Program-made: the position numbers and the translations under genes
Shown here: piece by piece, positions 49,015-57,282 of the stretch
Position numbering within the stretch: the first letter of the stretch is position 1
Layout: every line of letters begins with the position of its first letter
The notes under the pieces: model-generated
What the model saw: only the letters and a program-made list of their open reading frames with translations
Database searches by the model: none
What the model was told of the DNA's origin: nothing
Origin: Reyranella aquatilis
GTDB lineage: Bacteria; Pseudomonadota; Alphaproteobacteria; Reyranellales; Reyranellaceae
Reading direction: 5' to 3'
Assembly (NCBI RefSeq): GCF_020880995.1
Contig: NZ_JAJISD010000013.1
Span: forward strand, 62,001-126,000
DNA length: 64,000 nucleotides

Positions 49015-50133
49015 CTACTTCGTCAGCAGATAATAGGCCGTGTTGCCCGAGGCGAAGAGCGTGGAGAACTCCGGCGCAAGGCTGTCGATCTCCGCATCGC
49101 TTACCACGTCACGCGGCGAGAAGCTTTTCACCTTGAAGCCGACATGGGCGAAGATGCGCTCGAGCATGCTGCGGCTGGGCATCAGCGCGAACTCGCCATC
49201 GAAGCAGCACTTGTACTTGGACGAATCCGCCAACGCCATGATCGCCTCCGGGCTGTCCACGATGTGCGAATGCACGACGGCCCCCTCCTTGACCAGATTG
49301 AACAGCGCCTGCGCACCGCCGACCGGATCGAGAAGGTGATAGAAGAGCCCGGAGCAGAAGCCGATGTCGAACGGCTCCGCCGGCTTGAAGCCGTGCAGCC
49401 CGCTCAACTCGAAGCGAATGTCGCGAACCGTCTTGACGTCCGAACATTGCTGGAGGAACCGGGCCTGCTCGATCGACGGCGCGTCGATGTCGACTCCGAC
49501 CATGCGGCCACCCTGCCGCGCCATCTCCATCGTGTGGAATCCCGACGCGCATGCCACATCGACGATACGCTTGCCGGCGATGTCACCAAAGCCCGTCTTG
49601 AGAAGATGCAACATGATCTTCTGGTTGAGCCGGTGCATCGGCATGATGCCGTCAATCGTCGCCTCGACTCGCGCGCCCTGCCCCAGATCGTATGAATAGT
49701 GCCAGTAGTCCCAGGTGCCGGCCTTGAGGCGGCGAAACTCTGCCGGATCGGCGTTGTCCAGACGGGCAACCGCGTACAGGGCACCGACTGCCCGGCTCGC
49801 GCCCGGCGCGGCGTTTCTCACCATCAGGACCGGGCGCCCCGCCGGCTTTTCCAGCAGCACCCTCACCTTACCCCGAAAGGGGGCAGCAAGAGTGACCTTG
49901 CCACCGCATTCGCCGTGACTCTTCAGATCCAGGCACTCGACGCGAACCGCGCCCGACTTGAGTTCGATATCCGCCTCGACGACCTTGGGTAGCTTCTGCC
50001 AGAATCCGGAAAGCGGCAGCGCGAGCCCGTAGTCCCACTGCTTCGAAGCGATCTCGAACTCCAGACGCCCCCCGCTCGCATTTGCACGGGTATCCTTGAA
50101 CGCCTCGAAGTTCGACAGGCTGACTTCACGCAT
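49015..50133 (-). CDS. SAM-dependent methyltransferase with N-terminal beta domain
   Basis: A 372-residue protein. The first 140 residues are a beta-rich domain of unknown type. A class I methyltransferase follows, with motif I IVDVACASGFHTMEMA (190-205), the acidic GRMVGVDID strand, and FDIGFCSGLFYHLLDP. This catalytic half resembles CmoB/DUF1698-like methyltransferases, and HSHIVDSPEAIMALADSS follows. The N-terminal domain echoes the C-terminal beta module of the adjacent glycosyltransferase-like protein in amino-acid style, but I cannot show homology. It is 11 bp upstream of that gene and 31 bp downstream of the TylF-like gene. Confidence 0.75.
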   Translation of the reverse strand: MREVSLSNFEAFKDTRANASGGRLEFEIASKQWDYGLALPLSGFWQKLPKVVEADIELKSGAVRVECLDLKSHGECGGKVTLAAPFRGKVRVLLEKPAGRPVLMVRNAAPGASRAVGALYAVARLDNADPAEFRRLKAGTWDYWHYSYDLGQGARVEATIDGIMPMHRLNQKIMLHLLKTGFGDIAGKRIVDVACASGFHTMEMARQGGRMVGVDIDAPSIEQARFLQQCSDVKTVRDIRFELSGLHGFKPAEPFDIGFCSGLFYHLLDPVGGAQALFNLVKEGAVVHSHIVDSPEAIMALADSSKYKCCFDGEFALMPSRSMLERIFAHVGFKVKSFSPRDVVSDAEIDSLAPEFSTLFASGNTAYYLLTK

Positions 50134-50164
50134 CTTGCATCAACACTTTCCGTTATACCGGCCG

Positions 50165-50941
50165 TTAGCCAACCTTGCGGAAATAGCCTCCGGGCGTTGA
50201 AGTGAAGGGAAACTTCTTGAGTTGAGGTCTGTTGGCGCCGAAAAAGTCGTCGAAAGCGGCGCTTTCTCCAGGAAAGCCGTCCATACCGTATTCGTCCAGC
50301 AGCACGATTCCACCGGGGGACACGAGCGGGTATAGGTGACGGAGCGCCGCCAACGTCGGTTCGTAAAGGTCCATGTCGAGGTGCAGCAGCGAAATCCGGA
50401 TCCCCGGATTTGCCTTCACGTACTCCGGAATGCTGACCGACGCATCGCCCTTGACGAGTTCCACCCGCTTCACCCTGGGGACCATCGAATCACGCTGCGT
50501 AATCTCGACCAGCTTCTGCAAGGTAGGAAGGAAATCGCTGGAGTTCCAACCGCCTACGACCTTTCCCCTTTTCTCGTTCGGAAGGCCGTCCTTTTCCGCC
50601 AGATTGACGAACCCTTCGAATGTGTCGAACCCGATTACCCTCTTGAGGGAGTCGGCGGGACACAGCACCTCGATGAGCTTCACAAAAGTCAGCAAGGACA
50701 TGCCCTTGAAGACTCCGCACTCGACGATGTGCCCAGGAACATCCATCACTTCGTTAAATATCTGCACATGAGACAGGAACTTGCCGAAGTTCACTCTGCG
50801 CAGGAAGAGCATGAAGTTCTCGATGACGTCTTCCTGACCGATTCCGCCATCCGTAATCACCTTGACGGTGTCTTCCCAGATCTTGGCGTCGAAGCCGGTG
50901 CTTGCGCCCATGCGCGTTGGATCAGCCTTGTGCTCAGTCAT
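50165..50941 (-). CDS. TylF/MycF-family O-methyltransferase
   Basis: A 258-residue methyltransferase of the TylF family, which methylates sugar hydroxyls with SAM and Mg2+. GHIVECGVFKGMSLLTF holds motif I (Glu74-Gly80), followed by VIGFDTFEGFV. ISLLHLDMDLYEPTLAAL holds the metal-binding Asp pair, and GGIVLLDEYGMDGFPGE the later acidic residues. Length and order fit the family. It overlaps the PhyH-like gene by 4 bp (ATGA). Both genes are noticeably poorer in G+C than their neighbours. Confidence 0.88.
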   Translation of the reverse strand: MTEHKADPTRMGASTGFDAKIWEDTVKVITDGGIGQEDVIENFMLFLRRVNFGKFLSHVQIFNEVMDVPGHIVECGVFKGMSLLTFVKLIEVLCPADSLKRVIGFDTFEGFVNLAEKDGLPNEKRGKVVGGWNSSDFLPTLQKLVEITQRDSMVPRVKRVELVKGDASVSIPEYVKANPGIRISLLHLDMDLYEPTLAALRHLYPLVSPGGIVLLDEYGMDGFPGESAAFDDFFGANRPQLKKFPFTSTPGGYFRKVG

Positions 50942-51762
50942 TGTACGTATTCCGGGTAAGAAGCACTGAACGAATCATTGAGATAAAGTCCTTCCGGATA
51001 ATTACGCTCAATGCTCTCCGATGCGAGAGCATCGTCGAACCGAATCTGGAGATTCAGCCGAGGCCGGTCCGTGGTGTTCAACTCGCTGCGGTGAACCAGA
51101 AGTGTACTGAACAACAACGCCTGCCCGGCCTTGACACTTGCCGATTCGAACTGGTGGCGCTCGGCGATCTCGTCGGCATTCGCGATGCTGAAGGATTTCG
51201 CGCCACTCCCAGGTGAATTCTCCTCGCGAACAGGCAGAACCCCCCATTTGTGACTTCCCTTGATCCACGAAGGAGGCCCCTGCTCCAGCTCGGTATCAAA
51301 TAGCGGCAGCCACAGCGTCACCCCATTCAAGCTCCCCTGAATATAGGGAAAATCCTGATGGATCGGCAGCAAGAAGCGTTCTTCATCCGGCAAATCTATG
51401 CGCACGTTCACGAAGGTGCAGCATGAAACGAGGCGCGTTCCCATTACCGACTTGGCAAGTTCGATGAGCCAGGGATGACAAGCCAGTTGCCGCGCAGCCG
51501 GGAAGCGCCGCGAGACCTTGTAGAGCTTGCCAACAGCTCTCCGATCCACCTTAGCTAGGTGGACGATCGCCTCTGGCAAATCCTTCGCCGCCCCGAGATC
51601 AAGCGAAGCACAGTTAATCCATTCGCTCATTTCATGGATCATTTTTTGGCGCAGTTCATCAACGTCCGATGGCAAGCCGACAAGACATAAACCATCCCGT
51701 TCGTAGTCTAAAATCAGTCCTTCCAAGAGCCTGTCCTGACTAGCGTCGAAGTTCATGCGCAA
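50938..51762 (-). CDS. Phytanoyl-CoA dioxygenase (PhyH) family protein
   Basis: A 274-residue Fe(II)/2-oxoglutarate-dependent oxygenase fold. The facial triad is visible as His135 and Asp137 in PIHQDFPYIQGS and His224 in LLVHRSELN, with the 2-oxoglutarate-binding Arg in the RPRLNLQIRF stretch. WLPLFDTELEQGPPSWIKGSHKWG is the usual PhyH jelly-roll block. In a sugar cluster it would hydroxylate or oxidatively deoxygenate a sugar or lipid. It is preceded by a 91-bp gap, so it probably starts a sub-operon with the TylF-like gene. Confidence 0.85.
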   Translation of the reverse strand: MRMNFDASQDRLLEGLILDYERDGLCLVGLPSDVDELRQKMIHEMSEWINCASLDLGAAKDLPEAIVHLAKVDRRAVGKLYKVSRRFPAARQLACHPWLIELAKSVMGTRLVSCCTFVNVRIDLPDEERFLLPIHQDFPYIQGSLNGVTLWLPLFDTELEQGPPSWIKGSHKWGVLPVREENSPGSGAKSFSIANADEIAERHQFESASVKAGQALLFSTLLVHRSELNTTDRPRLNLQIRFDDALASESIERNYPEGLYLNDSFSASYPEYVQ

Positions 51763-51853
51763 TCTCCGACTTCAAGGGTAAGGTGACCACAACTCGAATA
51801 TATCGACAAGCAATCCTTCCTGGACCTTCCTGTCCCTAACTAATCGCGGTCAC
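51763..51853 (-). promoter_or_regulatory. AT-richer gap upstream of the PhyH-like gene
   Basis: This 91-bp gap interrupts an otherwise gapless minus-strand series. The minus strand carries a TATATT that could be a -10 box, without a good -35, and a 7-bp inverted repeat (ggtgacc 51782-51788 / ggtcacc 51848-51854) brackets most of the gap. It may be an internal promoter or an insertion junction. Confidence 0.3.
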
Positions 51854-52687
51854 CTACGCAGAAACTGCCCCTGCACCTGTAAACGCACGCTCGCGATTGC
51901 GCGGATGATCAATCTTCACTACCCCGGACCTGACCCGGAGATTGTCCTTGCCGTTGTCGGTGAAGAGAACGGGACTCAGCCGGTGGTTGACGCAGAAGGA
52001 GAAAAAAGCGTTCGACCAGTCGATGTCGTCGACGACGATCGTCGCCGCAGGGCTCAATCGAGGCCATGCCGCATCGAGCTCGGCCGTCAGGAATTCCATC
52101 GAATGGTCGCTGTCGTGCAGGTAGAGATCGAACGTCTCCAAGCGGGTCGGGATCACCTCGAGGCTGTTGCCCTCGACGAAATCCCAATGCTCTTTGAGGT
52201 AATCCGGAATGATGAAGCCTGGCTTCAGCGTGGGCTGATAAAGTTCGGAGTCGCCGACCAGAGGATGACGCGGTGCCGCGCCGGCTGAAGCGCCCGCACG
52301 AATGGCCGAGTCCGGGAGGTCGATCGACACAAGGCGCCCCTTCCCGTTTCGATGCAGCCCCGCAAGCAGGAACGACGTATTGCCACCATAGTAGACGCCA
52401 GTCTCCAGCACCGTTTCGGGCTTGAGGTGGCGGACCAACACATAGATCAGGATGCGCTCGAAGGCGAACCAGTCGGCCGATTCGATCTTTTCGCGCGCGA
52501 AGATGGCTTTGATAAACCCATACTCCTCACGCACTTTCTTTAGCCTCGCATTGATGCCGGCCAGGAATCCTGCGTCTTCCGATATCTCGTCATAGTAGCC
52601 CCGCAGGACATCGGGAGCGATCGCCAGATAGTCGGCAAGGCGGTCAAGATTCCACAGGTTACACTTGCGGGTGTCGGCAATGTCCAT
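51854..52687 (-). CDS. Class I SAM-dependent methyltransferase (Methyltransf_24-like)
   Basis: A 277-residue soluble protein with a helical N-terminal 80 residues and a class I methyltransferase core. Motif I is VLETGVYYGGNTSFLLA (93-109), motif II GRLVSIDLPDSA, then FDLYLHDSDHSMEFLTAELDAAWPRLSP and TIVVDDIDWSNAF. The HDSDH segment is typical of sugar/cephalosporin-type methyltransferases in glycan clusters. Three bp separate it from the transketolase C-terminal gene, so it is the last gene of the heptose operon. Confidence 0.8.
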   Translation of the reverse strand: MDIADTRKCNLWNLDRLADYLAIAPDVLRGYYDEISEDAGFLAGINARLKKVREEYGFIKAIFAREKIESADWFAFERILIYVLVRHLKPETVLETGVYYGGNTSFLLAGLHRNGKGRLVSIDLPDSAIRAGASAGAAPRHPLVGDSELYQPTLKPGFIIPDYLKEHWDFVEGNSLEVIPTRLETFDLYLHDSDHSMEFLTAELDAAWPRLSPAATIVVDDIDWSNAFFSFCVNHRLSPVLFTDNGKDNLRVRSGVVKIDHPRNRERAFTGAGAVSA

Positions 52688-52690
52688 GTC

Positions 52691-53587
52691 TCACCCCTTG
52701 CGCGGCGATCCGGCCAGTCGGTCCAGGATGCCGGCAGCATCGAGGGAAAAGAGCTTATGATAGAAGTCCGAGGACTGTCCGACCTTCAATGAGTATCCCT
52801 CCGGCGCGACCGGCTGCACCGTTATGGACAGCCCCTGCTCCATGGCCAGCTGGCAGACCGAAGAATAGAGGCCCGTCGTCGGGAAATGATCCTCGACGAC
52901 GAGAACGCGCTCGTGCTTCGCGAGCAAGGAGGACAGCTTCACGGCATCCAGCGTGTGCAGCTTGTTCATGACCAGCACGCCCAATTCCGGGCGGGCCTGC
53001 CTGGCCTTCAGGCATTCCTGAACCAGGCTGCCGTACGAGACGAGCAGCGGGGCACCGGGCTGGCCTTCGATGTAGTGGAAGTCGCCATCGGCGCCGGGAA
53101 TGGACGGCGTGCCCTTGGCGATGCGGACATACGCCGACTTCTCTCGCGCGATGGCCAGATCGAGGGCCTTTTCCGCGAACTCGACAGACGAAGTCGCATA
53201 GACGTCGATGCCCGGCAGCCCCTTCAGCATGCCCCACTCGTCGACGATGTGATGAGTCGGCCCGAGCGGGGCGTTGTCGAAGCCCGCGGAGGTTCCCAGC
53301 AGGATGACCTTGTTCTCGTGCAGCACGACGTCGTCGCGAATCTGCTCGAGACAACGATGGATGAGAAAGTTCGAGATCGTGTAGACCACCGGCAGGAAGC
53401 CCATGTTGCACAGGCCTCCCGCGACGCCGATCAGATTCTGCTCGGCAATGCCCACGTTGAGGAAGCGCTTGGGGAAAGCCTCCTCGATCGGCTCGACGAG
53501 GTTGATGCCCATGTCGCCGGTCAGGAAGAACAGGCGCTCGTCCGTCTTCATGCGGGCGAGCAGCGCATTGAGGATCTTGCCTCTCAC
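52691..53587 (-). CDS. Transketolase, C-terminal subunit (split enzyme)
   Basis: A 298-residue protein equivalent to the pyrimidine-binding and C-terminal domains of transketolase. Glu49 in NVGIAEQNLIGVAGGL is the residue that activates thiamine diphosphate. Other conserved parts are NFLIHRCLEQIRDDV, GPTHHIVDEWGML and MNKLHTLDAVKL. It needs the N-terminal partner encoded just upstream, whose stop overlaps this start by 4 bp. Split transketolases are known; in this operon the enzyme could make sedoheptulose-7-phosphate for GmhA or transfer a two-carbon unit to a sugar. Confidence 0.9.
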   Translation of the reverse strand: MRGKILNALLARMKTDERLFFLTGDMGINLVEPIEEAFPKRFLNVGIAEQNLIGVAGGLCNMGFLPVVYTISNFLIHRCLEQIRDDVVLHENKVILLGTSAGFDNAPLGPTHHIVDEWGMLKGLPGIDVYATSSVEFAEKALDLAIAREKSAYVRIAKGTPSIPGADGDFHYIEGQPGAPLLVSYGSLVQECLKARQARPELGVLVMNKLHTLDAVKLSSLLAKHERVLVVEDHFPTTGLYSSVCQLAMEQGLSITVQPVAPEGYSLKVGQSSDFYHKLFSLDAAGILDRLAGSPRKG

Positions 53588-54399
53588 GACACGTCTCCCT
53601 TCAGCGCCGCGACGGCCTGCTCGTAGGTTTCCTTGTTGAGCGACCGGTAGTGCCAGATCGGCTGATTCTCTGCGAAGGGCACGCCCTTGCCCTTGGTCGT
53701 GTTGGCAATGATGACGCTCGGCTTGTCGCCCGCGCGTATGGCGGCGATTGCGCCGGTCAGGGCCGCGAGGTCGTGACCATCAATGTCATGCACGGCGAAG
53801 CCGAAGCCGCGGAAGCGATCCGCGAGCGGCTCGAGGTTGATGACCTCCCTGGTCGCCTTGATGCTCGAGATGCGATTGTTGTCGACGACTGGAATCAGCC
53901 GGTTGAGCTTCTGGTGGTGGGCCAGCATCAGGGCCTCCCACACCGCCCCTTCCTGGATCTCGCCATCGCCCATCACGCAGAAGACCAGGGCGTCGTCGAA
54001 GCCCTTCGAGCGTAACCCGATCGCCGCGCCGACCGCGACGGGCAGGCCGTGGCCGAGCGCCCCCGTCGAATGTTCGACCCCGGGCACGGCGTGGCTGACA
54101 TGGCCGGCCAGTTCGCTGCCGTTCTTGTGGTAGGTCGCGATCGTCGCCGCATCGAGCAGGCCGAAATGGTGCATCACCGAGTAGGTACACGCCGCCCCGT
54201 GCCCCTTGCTGACGAACACCCGGTCGCGGCCGTTCTCGCCGCGCCGGATCGCACCGACGTCGCAGGCGCCGTAGGCCGCGATGAGGATCTCGACCATCGA
54301 CATCGACGTGCCGAGGTGGCTGGCCTGCCCTTCGAACAGGATCTTCAGGATCGTGCGGCGAACATCCGCCGGATCGGGAAGGTTGGGACGCGCCGTCAT
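53584..54399 (-). CDS. Transketolase, N-terminal subunit (split enzyme)
   Basis: A 271-residue thiamine-diphosphate-binding half of transketolase. It has SKGHGAACTYSVMHHFG, HVSHAVPGVEHSTGALGHGLPVAVGAAIGL, and the TPP/Mg motif GDGEIQEGAVWEAL (144-157) with Asn174/175 in VVDNNRISS. The domain ends where the next gene begins. The two halves together account for a full transketolase without gap, and the ATGA overlap ensures equal translation. It lies 4 bp downstream of an epimerase gene. Confidence 0.9.
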   Translation of the reverse strand: MTARPNLPDPADVRRTILKILFEGQASHLGTSMSMVEILIAAYGACDVGAIRRGENGRDRVFVSKGHGAACTYSVMHHFGLLDAATIATYHKNGSELAGHVSHAVPGVEHSTGALGHGLPVAVGAAIGLRSKGFDDALVFCVMGDGEIQEGAVWEALMLAHHQKLNRLIPVVDNNRISSIKATREVINLEPLADRFRGFGFAVHDIDGHDLAALTGAIAAIRAGDKPSVIIANTTKGKGVPFAENQPIWHYRSLNKETYEQAVAALKGDVS

Positions 54400-54403
54400 C
54401 GAA

Positions 54404-55291
54404 CTACTTCTCCCCTTCCCGGAAATACTCGAGCAGCTCCGCGACCCCGGTCTCCAGAGAGGTCTGCGGCGCCCAGCGAAGCTCGCGCTTCACCCTGTCG
54501 TTCACCGGGTTCCGGATGCTGATCGCCGAGGCATCACGCTCGGTCACCTGAAGCTGCTTGCCGAGCCGGCTCCGCGCCGCCTCGATCACGTCGCCGAGGG
54601 TCACCAGCCTGTCGCCTGCGAGATTGAAGATCTCGAATCCCCGACGTCCCAGCGCGGCGCCGATGCCGGAAGCGATGTCGCGGACATGAATGAACCGGCG
54701 AGCCGTCGCGAGGCTGCCGACGGTCACCGTTTCGCTCGTGCGTGCCGTGTTGACGAGCGCCTCGACCGCCGACCAGTTGGCCTTGCGCGGACCATAGACG
54801 ATTCCGAAGCGCAGGACGGTACCGCCCTCCAGACCGCGCCGCACCGCCACATTGAGCGCCATCTCGCCGGCGAGCTTGGTCGCCGCGTATTCGTTCCGTA
54901 CCGCCGCTGGATCGATCACCGTGTCTTCCGACTGCACCGCGTCGTTGGCCACGTCGCCGTACACCCACTCCGACGAGGCGAAGATGACCTGCCGGGCATT
55001 GCGCTTGCGCGCCGCCATGAGCAGGTTGGCCGTGCCCGTCACGTTCACGTCGAAGGCGAGCCGCGGGTCGGCCGCGCAATCGGGCTCCCGGGAGATCGCC
55101 GCCAGATGGATCATCGCATCCATTTCCGGCAGGCGGTCGGCGAGCGCCGGATCCCGGATGTCGGCGGCCAGGCTGTTGGCACCGCCGGGCGCCACCGAGT
55201 CCACGCCGAACACCTCGTGCCCCTGCGCCGTGAGCGTCGTCTCGAGAACCTTGCCGATGAAGCTTTGCGAGCCCGTAATGACGACTTTCAT
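54404..55291 (-). CDS. NAD-dependent epimerase/dehydratase (nucleotide-sugar SDR) A
   Basis: A 295-residue extended SDR acting on a nucleotide sugar. The N-terminal loop is a variant, VITGSQSFIGKVL (4-16). Then come AMIHLAAISR, NVTGTANLLMAA, the catalytic SSEWVYGD, and Tyr-x-x-x-Lys in NEYAATKLAGE, so the active site is intact. The later RFGIVYGPRK and RRFIHVRDIASGI blocks are typical of the family. It could be the 4-epimerase or 4-reductase step of heptose tailoring. Neighbours are 14 bp upstream and 4 bp downstream. Confidence 0.85.
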   Translation of the reverse strand: MKVVITGSQSFIGKVLETTLTAQGHEVFGVDSVAPGGANSLAADIRDPALADRLPEMDAMIHLAAISREPDCAADPRLAFDVNVTGTANLLMAARKRNARQVIFASSEWVYGDVANDAVQSEDTVIDPAAVRNEYAATKLAGEMALNVAVRRGLEGGTVLRFGIVYGPRKANWSAVEALVNTARTSETVTVGSLATARRFIHVRDIASGIGAALGRRGFEIFNLAGDRLVTLGDVIEAARSRLGKQLQVTERDASAISIRNPVNDRVKRELRWAPQTSLETGVAELLEYFREGEK

Positions 55292-55305
55292 TTTCGATCC
55301 ACGCT

Positions 55306-56055
55306 CTACGACTTCACCCGGCGCAGGAATCCGCCGGGCGAGGACGTGATGTCCATCCGCTCGTAGTAAGGGTCCACCACGAACTCCGGATGCCTCGCCA
55401 GGAACTGGTCGATTGCCTGGAGCGGATGATCGTCCGCCCAGCCCGGCCGGGCCGCCGGGATATCCCCGACATGCGCCTGCGCCCCGTCCATGGCCACGAT
55501 GTAGCTGTCCAGGGTGACCATCGGCGCATAGGCCTCGAGCTCGGCCGCCACATGGGCCGCGGTGTGATTCGAATCGAGCGTGACCAGCACCCGCTTGGCA
55601 TCGCCGACCGACGCCCGAACCCTGTCAACGATGGTGGGGTCGATCGAGCTGCCCTCGATCAGCTCCATCCGGTGACGCAGGGGATGGGCGTCGATGATTT
55701 CACGATTGTGCTTACGGATGTCGACGTCGATGCCGATGACCCGCCCCTCGCCGATCAGCTCGAGGATGGAGGCCGACAGCACCAGGGAACCGCCGTGGGC
55801 GATGCCGGTCTCGACGATCACGTCCGGCCGCACCTTCCAGATCAGTTCCTGCATCGCCACGACGTCCTCGGGCAGCTGGATGATCTGCACCCCAAGCCAG
55901 CGCGGCTCGTACATGCGCCGATTGTGAGCCGAAACCTTGAGCCACAAAGCCGCTAGCAGCTCGCGACCCTCGGGCGAATAGAGATCGCAGGCGATCTCCT
56001 CACCGTTCCGGCGCAGGACGATCTGCGAGTTTGGCGGCGCGTGTACGGATTTCAT
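55306..56055 (-). CDS. CmcI-like (cephalosporin hydroxylase family) methyltransferase
   Basis: A 249-residue protein of the CmcI family. Despite the name these are usually SAM-dependent O-methyltransferases in glycan clusters. Markers are WLGVQIIQLPEDVVAMQELIW, motif I VIVETGIAHGGSLVLSAS (79-96), GRVIGIDVDIRKHNREII, LVTLDSNHTAAHVAAEL, and the end block DITSSPGGFLRRV. Its start overlaps the C-methyltransferase stop by 4 bp. The likely acceptor is a hydroxyl of the heptose or of a linked sugar. Confidence 0.87.
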   Translation of the reverse strand: MKSVHAPPNSQIVLRRNGEEIACDLYSPEGRELLAALWLKVSAHNRRMYEPRWLGVQIIQLPEDVVAMQELIWKVRPDVIVETGIAHGGSLVLSASILELIGEGRVIGIDVDIRKHNREIIDAHPLRHRMELIEGSSIDPTIVDRVRASVGDAKRVLVTLDSNHTAAHVAAELEAYAPMVTLDSYIVAMDGAQAHVGDIPAARPGWADDHPLQAIDQFLARHPEFVVDPYYERMDITSSPGGFLRRVKS

Positions 56056-57275
56056 TGCAGGATCTTCACTTCGGGGACCGGCAAGATGAACTTCCCTCCG
56101 CGGCTTCTGTAGTCGGCCTGCTGCCGGACGATTTCATCGACGAAATTCCAGGCCAGCACGAGCAGGTAGTCCGGCTGGTCCTGCAGGATCCGCTCCGTCG
56201 ACACGACGGGGATATGGCTGTCGGGCGTGTAGCGACCCTGCTTGAGCGGGCTGCGGTCGGCAATCCATTGGAGGTCGCCGGCGTCGACACCGGCGAAGGT
56301 GAGCAACGTGCTGCCCTTCGCGGGCGCGCCATAACCGGCCACCTTCATGCCCTTGGCCTTCAGCTCGTCGAGCGTGCGTCGCAGCTGCCTTCGCACCTCA
56401 TGGGCCTGTGCCGCCAGCTTCTCGAGGGGCGCGCGCTCCGGAACGCCATACTCGCGCTCCTGAGCGAGCCGTGCCGTCACCGCCGCAGACGCCGGGCGGA
56501 CGCCCTTGCGCTGGATGAAGGCCCGCAGCTGCCCGTGATGGATCGGCAGGCGCTCGCAATCGACGACCTCGAAGCCGCGCGGATTGAACAGCTTCTGCAT
56601 CGCGTCGAGCGACCAGTAGGAGACATGCTCGTGATAGATCGTGTCGAAGGCGGCCTGGTCGAGGAGGTCCAGCAGATAGTGTGCCTCGACGACGAACACG
56701 CCGTCGGCATCCAGCATGACGTCGAGGCCGGCGACGAAATCGTCGAGCGCGGGAATGTGCGGGAACACGTTGGTGGCCGTGATCGCCTTCGCCGGCCCGA
56801 AGCGCTCGCGCAGCTTGCGCGCCGACTCGAGACCGAAGAAGTCGTTGACAACCTCGATCCCCTTCTGCTTCGCGACCGGCGCCAGATTGACGGCGGGGTC
56901 CATGCCGAGGACGCTCATCCTCTGCTTCCGGAAGCCCTCGAGGAGCGTGCAGTCGTTGCAGCCGATGTCCAGGACCAGCGCGTTCGGCTTGAGCTTCGCC
57001 CAGTCGACGACGGCGGCGGCCAGCCCGTGCAAGTGATTGACCAGCGTCTCGGACAGGGAGGACATGTAGAGATAGTCCTCGAACATCGCCGCCGGCGGCA
57101 CCCGATCGGGCAGTTGGACGTGGCCGCACGAACTGCAGTGCGCGAGGCGCAACGGGTAGGCCGGCTCACCGGCCTCAAGCTCCGTCTTGGTGAGAAACTT
57201 GTTGGCCAACGCCATTTTCCCGAGGTCGAGGACGACCTCGACATCGCTTGACTGACAGAGAATGCAGCGCGCCAA
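56052..57275 (-). CDS. Zn-binding nucleotide-sugar C-methyltransferase (NovU/TcaB9 type)
   Basis: A 407-residue three-part enzyme. The N-terminal zinc-binding domain has Cys4, Cys7, Cys47 and Cys50 (CILC and CSSC). A class I SAM domain has VLDIGCNDCTLLEG (101-114) and the EHVSYWS block after HYLLDLL. A C-terminal domain carries AGYGAPAKGSTLL. This order is that of sugar C-3/C-5 methyltransferases such as NovU and TcaB9, which methylate a 4-keto nucleotide sugar and make branched-chain sugars. It is 7 bp downstream of the next epimerase gene and coupled to the CmcI-like gene. Confidence 0.9.
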   Translation of the reverse strand: MARCILCQSSDVEVVLDLGKMALANKFLTKTELEAGEPAYPLRLAHCSSCGHVQLPDRVPPAAMFEDYLYMSSLSETLVNHLHGLAAAVVDWAKLKPNALVLDIGCNDCTLLEGFRKQRMSVLGMDPAVNLAPVAKQKGIEVVNDFFGLESARKLRERFGPAKAITATNVFPHIPALDDFVAGLDVMLDADGVFVVEAHYLLDLLDQAAFDTIYHEHVSYWSLDAMQKLFNPRGFEVVDCERLPIHHGQLRAFIQRKGVRPASAAVTARLAQEREYGVPERAPLEKLAAQAHEVRRQLRRTLDELKAKGMKVAGYGAPAKGSTLLTFAGVDAGDLQWIADRSPLKQGRYTPDSHIPVVSTERILQDQPDYLLVLAWNFVDEIVRQQADYRSRGGKFILPVPEVKILQ

Positions 57276-57282
57276 GTTTCAC

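Noticed and set aside
52691..54399. Transketolase broken by a frameshift
   Set aside because: Each half starts and ends at a domain boundary, with its own start codon and an ATGA overlap, which is the pattern of a natural split enzyme.
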